DNA of 17,025 nucleotides from Pseudomonadota bacterium (GTDB taxonomy: Bacteria; Pseudomonadota; Gammaproteobacteria; Burkholderiales; Burkholderiaceae_C): NCBI GenBank assembly GCA_023436025.1, contig JAEZKX010000407.1, forward strand, positions 1 to 17,025. The letters run 5' to 3'. The notes under the pieces were generated by a model. The model had not been told where the DNA came from. It searched no databases and worked only from the letters and a program-made list of their open reading frames with translations. The position numbers were made by a program, and so were the translations under genes. Positions 14,087 to 17,025 of this stretch are shown piece by piece (the stretch's first letter is position 1; the number at the start of each line of letters is the position of its first letter).

Positions 14087-16136
14087 ACCCTGACAGCAGC
14101 GCCCGCAGGCCGTCCTCGTCGAGCACGGGAATCCCCAGCTCCTGCGCCTTGTCCAGCTTGCTGCCGGCCTCGGCGCCGGCCACCACGTAGCTGGTCTTCT
14201 TGCTGACCGAGCCAGCGACCTTGGCGCCGGCAGCTTCCAGCAGTTCCTTGGCCTCGTCGCGCGACAGCGTCGGCAGCGTGCCGGTCAGCACCACCGTCTT
14301 GCCGGACAGCGGCCTGGGCACCTGCGCCACCGGCTCGCCCTCTTCCCAGGTGACGCCCACCGCGCGCAGCTGCTCCACCACCTCGCGGTTGTGCGGCTGG
14401 CGGAAGAAGGCGTGGACGCTCTCGGCCACGATGGGCCCGACGTCGGGCACCTCCAGCAGCTGCTCCACGCTGGCGTCCATGACGCCATCGAGCTTGCCGA
14501 AGTGGCGCGCCAGGTCGCGCGCGGTCGATTCGCCGACGTGGCGGATGCCCAGGCCGTAGAGGAAGCGCGGCAAGGTGGTCTGCTTGGACTTCTCCAGGCT
14601 GGCCAGCAGGTTCTGCGCCGACTTGTCGCCCATGCGCTCCAGGGCGACCAGCTTGGCCAGGCCCAGGCGGTACAGATCGGGCAGGTTGCGGATCACGCCC
14701 GCATCCACCATCTGGTCGACCAGCTTCTCGCCCAGGCCGTCGATCTCCACCGCGCGGCGCTGGGCGAAATGCAGGATGGCCTGCTTGCGCTGGGCCGGGC
14801 AGAACAGGCCGCCGGTGCAGCGGTAGTCGGCCTCGCCCTCCTCGCGCACCGCCGCCGAGCCGCACACCGGGCAGGTGCGCGGCATGGTGAACTGCACGGC
14901 GCCTGCGGCGCGCTTGTCGGGCACCACCGCCACCACCTCGGGAATGACGTCGCCCGCGCGCCGCACGATCACGTGGTCGCCCACGCGCACGTCCTTGCGG
15001 CGCGCCTCGTCCTCGTTGTGCAGCGTGGCGTTGGTCACGGTGACGCCGCCCACGAACACCGGCTGCAGCCGCGCCACGGGGGTCAGCTTGCCGGTGCGGC
15101 CGACGTAGATGTCGATGGCTTCGACCGTGGTCACCATCTCCTGCGCCGGGAACTTGTGCGCCACCGCCCAGCGCGGCTCGCGCGTGACGAAACCCAGCTG
15201 CTTCTGCAGCGCCAGGCTGTTCACCTTGTAGACCACACCGTCGATGTCGAAGGGCAGGCCGTCGCGGTCGCGCCCCACGCCCTGGTGGTAGGCCACCAGG
15301 TCGTCGGCGCCGCGTGCCACCACCACCCGGTCGGACACGGGCAGGCCCCAGGCCTGCAGGGCCTTGAGCACGTCGTGGTGGGTGGCGAAGGCCGGACCCC
15401 CCTCGATCTCGCCCCAGCCATAGGCGAAGAAGCTCAGGGGCCGCTGGCGCGCGATGGCCGGGTCCAGCTGTCGCACCGCGCCGGCCGCGGCGTTGCGCGG
15501 GTTGACGAAGGTCTTCTCGTTCCTGGCACCCTTGGCGATCTTGTCGCGCTGGAGTTCGTTGAGCCGCTCGAAGTCGTCGCGGCGCATGTAGACCTCGCCG
15601 CGCACCTCCAGCACCGGCGGCACCTGCTTGCCGTGCAGCCGCAACGGAATCTGGCCGATGGTGCGGATGTTCTGGGTGACGTCCTCGCCGACCTCGCCGT
15701 CGCCGCGCGTGGCCGCCTGCACCAGCTGGCCGTGCTCGTAGCGCAGGTTGATCGCCAGCCCGTCGAACTTGAGCTCGGCGACGTACTCCACCGGCGGATC
15801 GCCTTCCTTCAGGCCGAGCTCGCGCCGCACGCGGGCGTCGAAGTTGCGCGCGCCGCTGGCCTCGATGTCGGTCTCGGTGCGGATCGACAGCATGGGCACC
15901 CTGTGCCGCACCTTGGCGAAGCTCTCCAGCACGCGGCCGCCGACGCGCTGCGTGGGCGAGTCGGGCGTGCGCAATTCGGGATGCCGCTCCTCCAGGTCCT
16001 GCAGTTCCCGGAACAGCCTGTCGTATTCGGCGTCCGGGATCTCCGGATCGTCCAGCACGTAGTAGCGGTGGGCGTGGTGGTGCAGCAGCTCGCGCAGCGC
16101 GTCGGCGCGCTCACGGTCTCGGGCCGGGATGCTCAT
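14082..16136 (-). CDS. ligA: NAD-dependent DNA ligase
   Basis: Seals nicks in DNA during replication and repair, using NAD+. The 684 residues give a full-length LigA. Domains in order: domain Ia with HHHAHRYYVLDDPEIPDAEYD (NAD/NMN binding); the adenylation domain with AELKFDGLAI, where Lys123 is the AMP-accepting lysine; RGEVYMRRDDF and FVNPRNAAAG; the OB fold; a Cys4 zinc finger (CPVCG...YRCTGGLFCP); helix-hairpin-helix repeats (about 500-590, e.g. LYGLGIRHVGESTA, VPDVGPIVAES); and a C-terminal BRCT domain (about 605-684, LSGKTVVLTGTL). All key parts are intact. The ATG is four bases after the zipA stop codon, so the two are co-transcribed; no strong ribosome site is seen, which suggests coupling to zipA translation. 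Confidence 0.98.
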   Translation of the reverse strand: MSIPARDRERADALRELLHHHAHRYYVLDDPEIPDAEYDRLFRELQDLEERHPELRTPDSPTQRVGGRVLESFAKVRHRVPMLSIRTETDIEASGARNFDARVRRELGLKEGDPPVEYVAELKFDGLAINLRYEHGQLVQAATRGDGEVGEDVTQNIRTIGQIPLRLHGKQVPPVLEVRGEVYMRRDDFERLNELQRDKIAKGARNEKTFVNPRNAAAGAVRQLDPAIARQRPLSFFAYGWGEIEGGPAFATHHDVLKALQAWGLPVSDRVVVARGADDLVAYHQGVGRDRDGLPFDIDGVVYKVNSLALQKQLGFVTREPRWAVAHKFPAQEMVTTVEAIDIYVGRTGKLTPVARLQPVFVGGVTVTNATLHNEDEARRKDVRVGDHVIVRRAGDVIPEVVAVVPDKRAAGAVQFTMPRTCPVCGSAAVREEGEADYRCTGGLFCPAQRKQAILHFAQRRAVEIDGLGEKLVDQMVDAGVIRNLPDLYRLGLAKLVALERMGDKSAQNLLASLEKSKQTTLPRFLYGLGIRHVGESTARDLARHFGKLDGVMDASVEQLLEVPDVGPIVAESVHAFFRQPHNREVVEQLRAVGVTWEEGEPVAQVPRPLSGKTVVLTGTLPTLSRDEAKELLEAAGAKVAGSVSKKTSYVVAGAEAGSKLDKAQELGIPVLDEDGLRALLSGS

Positions 16137-16140
16137 GGTG

Positions 16141-17025
16141 CTAGGAGAACAGCCGCCGCGCCTGCGGCGAGCCCGCCGAGAGGTCGCGCGCGTCCAGCGT
16201 GTCGTACAGGGTCTCGAGGTCGGCGCCGATCACGTCCAGGGCTTCCGCCGGAATCACCCGGCCGTCGTCGTCGGTGATGAGGCCGTCCATGGCCGCGGCC
16301 AGGGCGACGGCGGCATCGCGCATGCGCACGAAGGGCTGCTCGCTGCGCGGCACCTGCGGCACGTCCAGGCTGAGGGTCAGCTCGCGGATGGCCGACTGCG
16401 CCGGATCGTCGGCCAGCGCCGCCTGGGTGGAGAACGCCAGCCCCAGGATGGGCATCTGCCCCTGCGCCGACGCCGGCAGCACCATGCGGCCCGGGATGGC
16501 GCCGACCACGAAGCCATGGCGGGCGGCATGCTGGTGGACGAAACCCGGGCTCCAGGCGGCATTGCGCGCGCGCAGCGTGAAGCCCAGCTGCGCATCGTGG
16601 CTGCCGGCGAACTGGTCCAGCTCGCGGGCCCGCGCCACCTCGTCGCGCATCTCGGGGAATTCGGGCGCGCCGTTGATGGCGTCGGCGAAGGCCTGGGCCT
16701 TCATGACGAACTCCGAGTACTCGATCTCGTTGAGCGCGCCGTTGCGGTTGGCCAGCTGCACCCCGGCCTGGAAGGCGGTGTAGCGCTGGCCGCCGCGCGG
16801 CGTCTCCCACTCGCCGGTGCGCTCGTTGCGGCCTTCGATGGCGAAGGGCTTGCTGCCCGCGCGCCGCGTCGGCGGCAGCGCCGCCATGGCCGCTTCACCC
16901 GAGACCGGTCCGTCGACCGCGATGGGCGCCAGCGCATCGATCAGGCCGTCCAGCCCCGGCTTGCGCTCGGGCAGCGGCAGCGGCGCCAGCGGTCCGTCGT
17001 CCTCCAGTACCGGCTCGGCCCGCTC
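16141..17025 (-). CDS. zipA: ZipA-like cell-division protein, C-terminal FtsZ-binding part (5' end outside window)
   Basis: The frame is open from the right edge to the TAG at 16141-16143, giving 294 residues without the start; an internal Met at 16887 is not the start, since similar sequence (KPGLDGLIDALAPIAVDGPV) continues upstream of it. The end resembles the ZipA C-terminal domain of betaproteobacteria: SKPFAIEGRNERTGEWE, YTAFQAGVQLANRNGALNEIEYSEFV, FADAINGAPEFPEMRDEVARARELD, then LTLSLDVPQVPRSEQPFVRM. ZipA anchors FtsZ to the inner membrane at the division ring; its N-terminal membrane segment would lie outside the window. In this bacterial group it commonly sits between smc and ligA, so smc is expected just to the right (expectation from related genomes, not seen here). 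Confidence 0.85.
   Translation of the reverse strand, partial: ERAEPVLEDDGPLAPLPLPERKPGLDGLIDALAPIAVDGPVSGEAAMAALPPTRRAGSKPFAIEGRNERTGEWETPRGGQRYTAFQAGVQLANRNGALNEIEYSEFVMKAQAFADAINGAPEFPEMRDEVARARELDQFAGSHDAQLGFTLRARNAAWSPGFVHQHAARHGFVVGAIPGRMVLPASAQGQMPILGLAFSTQAALADDPAQSAIRELTLSLDVPQVPRSEQPFVRMRDAAVALAAAMDGLITDDDGRVIPAEALDVIGADLETLYDTLDARDLSAGSPQARRLFS

Noticed and set aside
14391..16277. Open frame of 628 codons on the + strand opposite ligA and zipA
   Set aside because: Runs across two real genes on the other strand and has no recognisable domain.

Overview
The window looks like chromosomal DNA from a high-GC betaproteobacterium, most likely order Burkholderiales and family Comamonadaceae (Ramlibacter/Variovorax-like). 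The basis is very high GC with strong third-position bias, a long single-chain PurL, a Bug-type periplasmic binding protein, the map-glnD pair and the zipA-ligA pair. This placement comes from protein style and gene order, not from a database search. No rRNA, tRNA, CRISPR array, insertion sequence or phage gene was seen.

Layout. Positions 1-505 hold the 3' end of a U32 peptidase-family (RlhA-like) gene on the + strand. Positions 587-2884 (+) encode a lipoprotein of the gamma-glutamyltransferase superfamily whose substrate-binding residues depart from the classical enzyme. This gene converges with a Fic-domain gene (3082-4218, -), and the gap between them carries three copies of a REP-like palindromic repeat. 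Upstream of fic, 62 bases hold four copies of an 11-base half-site arranged as two evenly phased palindromes over its -10 box and start codon. Next comes purL (4291-8295, -), for purine synthesis. Divergent from purL is the translationally coupled pair map-glnD (8389-11810, +; methionine aminopeptidase and the PII uridylyltransferase/uridylyl-removing nitrogen sensor). An orphan Bug-family solute-binding protein (11915-12946, +) follows. It converges with def (13032-13571, -; peptide deformylase). A small DUF454/YbaN membrane protein (13647-14066, +) diverges from def and converges with ligA (14082-16136, -; NAD-dependent DNA ligase). Upstream of ligA is zipA, which runs off the right edge.

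How the genes relate. Most are housekeeping: purine synthesis, N-terminal protein maturation (map and def act on the same nascent chains but sit in different units here), nitrogen sensing, and replication/division. The accessory-looking genes are the GGT-like lipoprotein, the Fic protein and the orphan Bug protein. The best candidate for something not yet described is the Fic gene with its own operator array: the protein combines a self-inhibited AMP-transferase (class II Fic) with a C-terminal winged helix, so it probably represses its own promoter.

Two patterns recur. At fic, map, def and the DUF454 gene a -10-like hexamer ends only 5-7 bases before the start codon, which suggests leaderless mRNAs. 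All three convergent gene junctions carry GC-rich hairpins without a T-tract.
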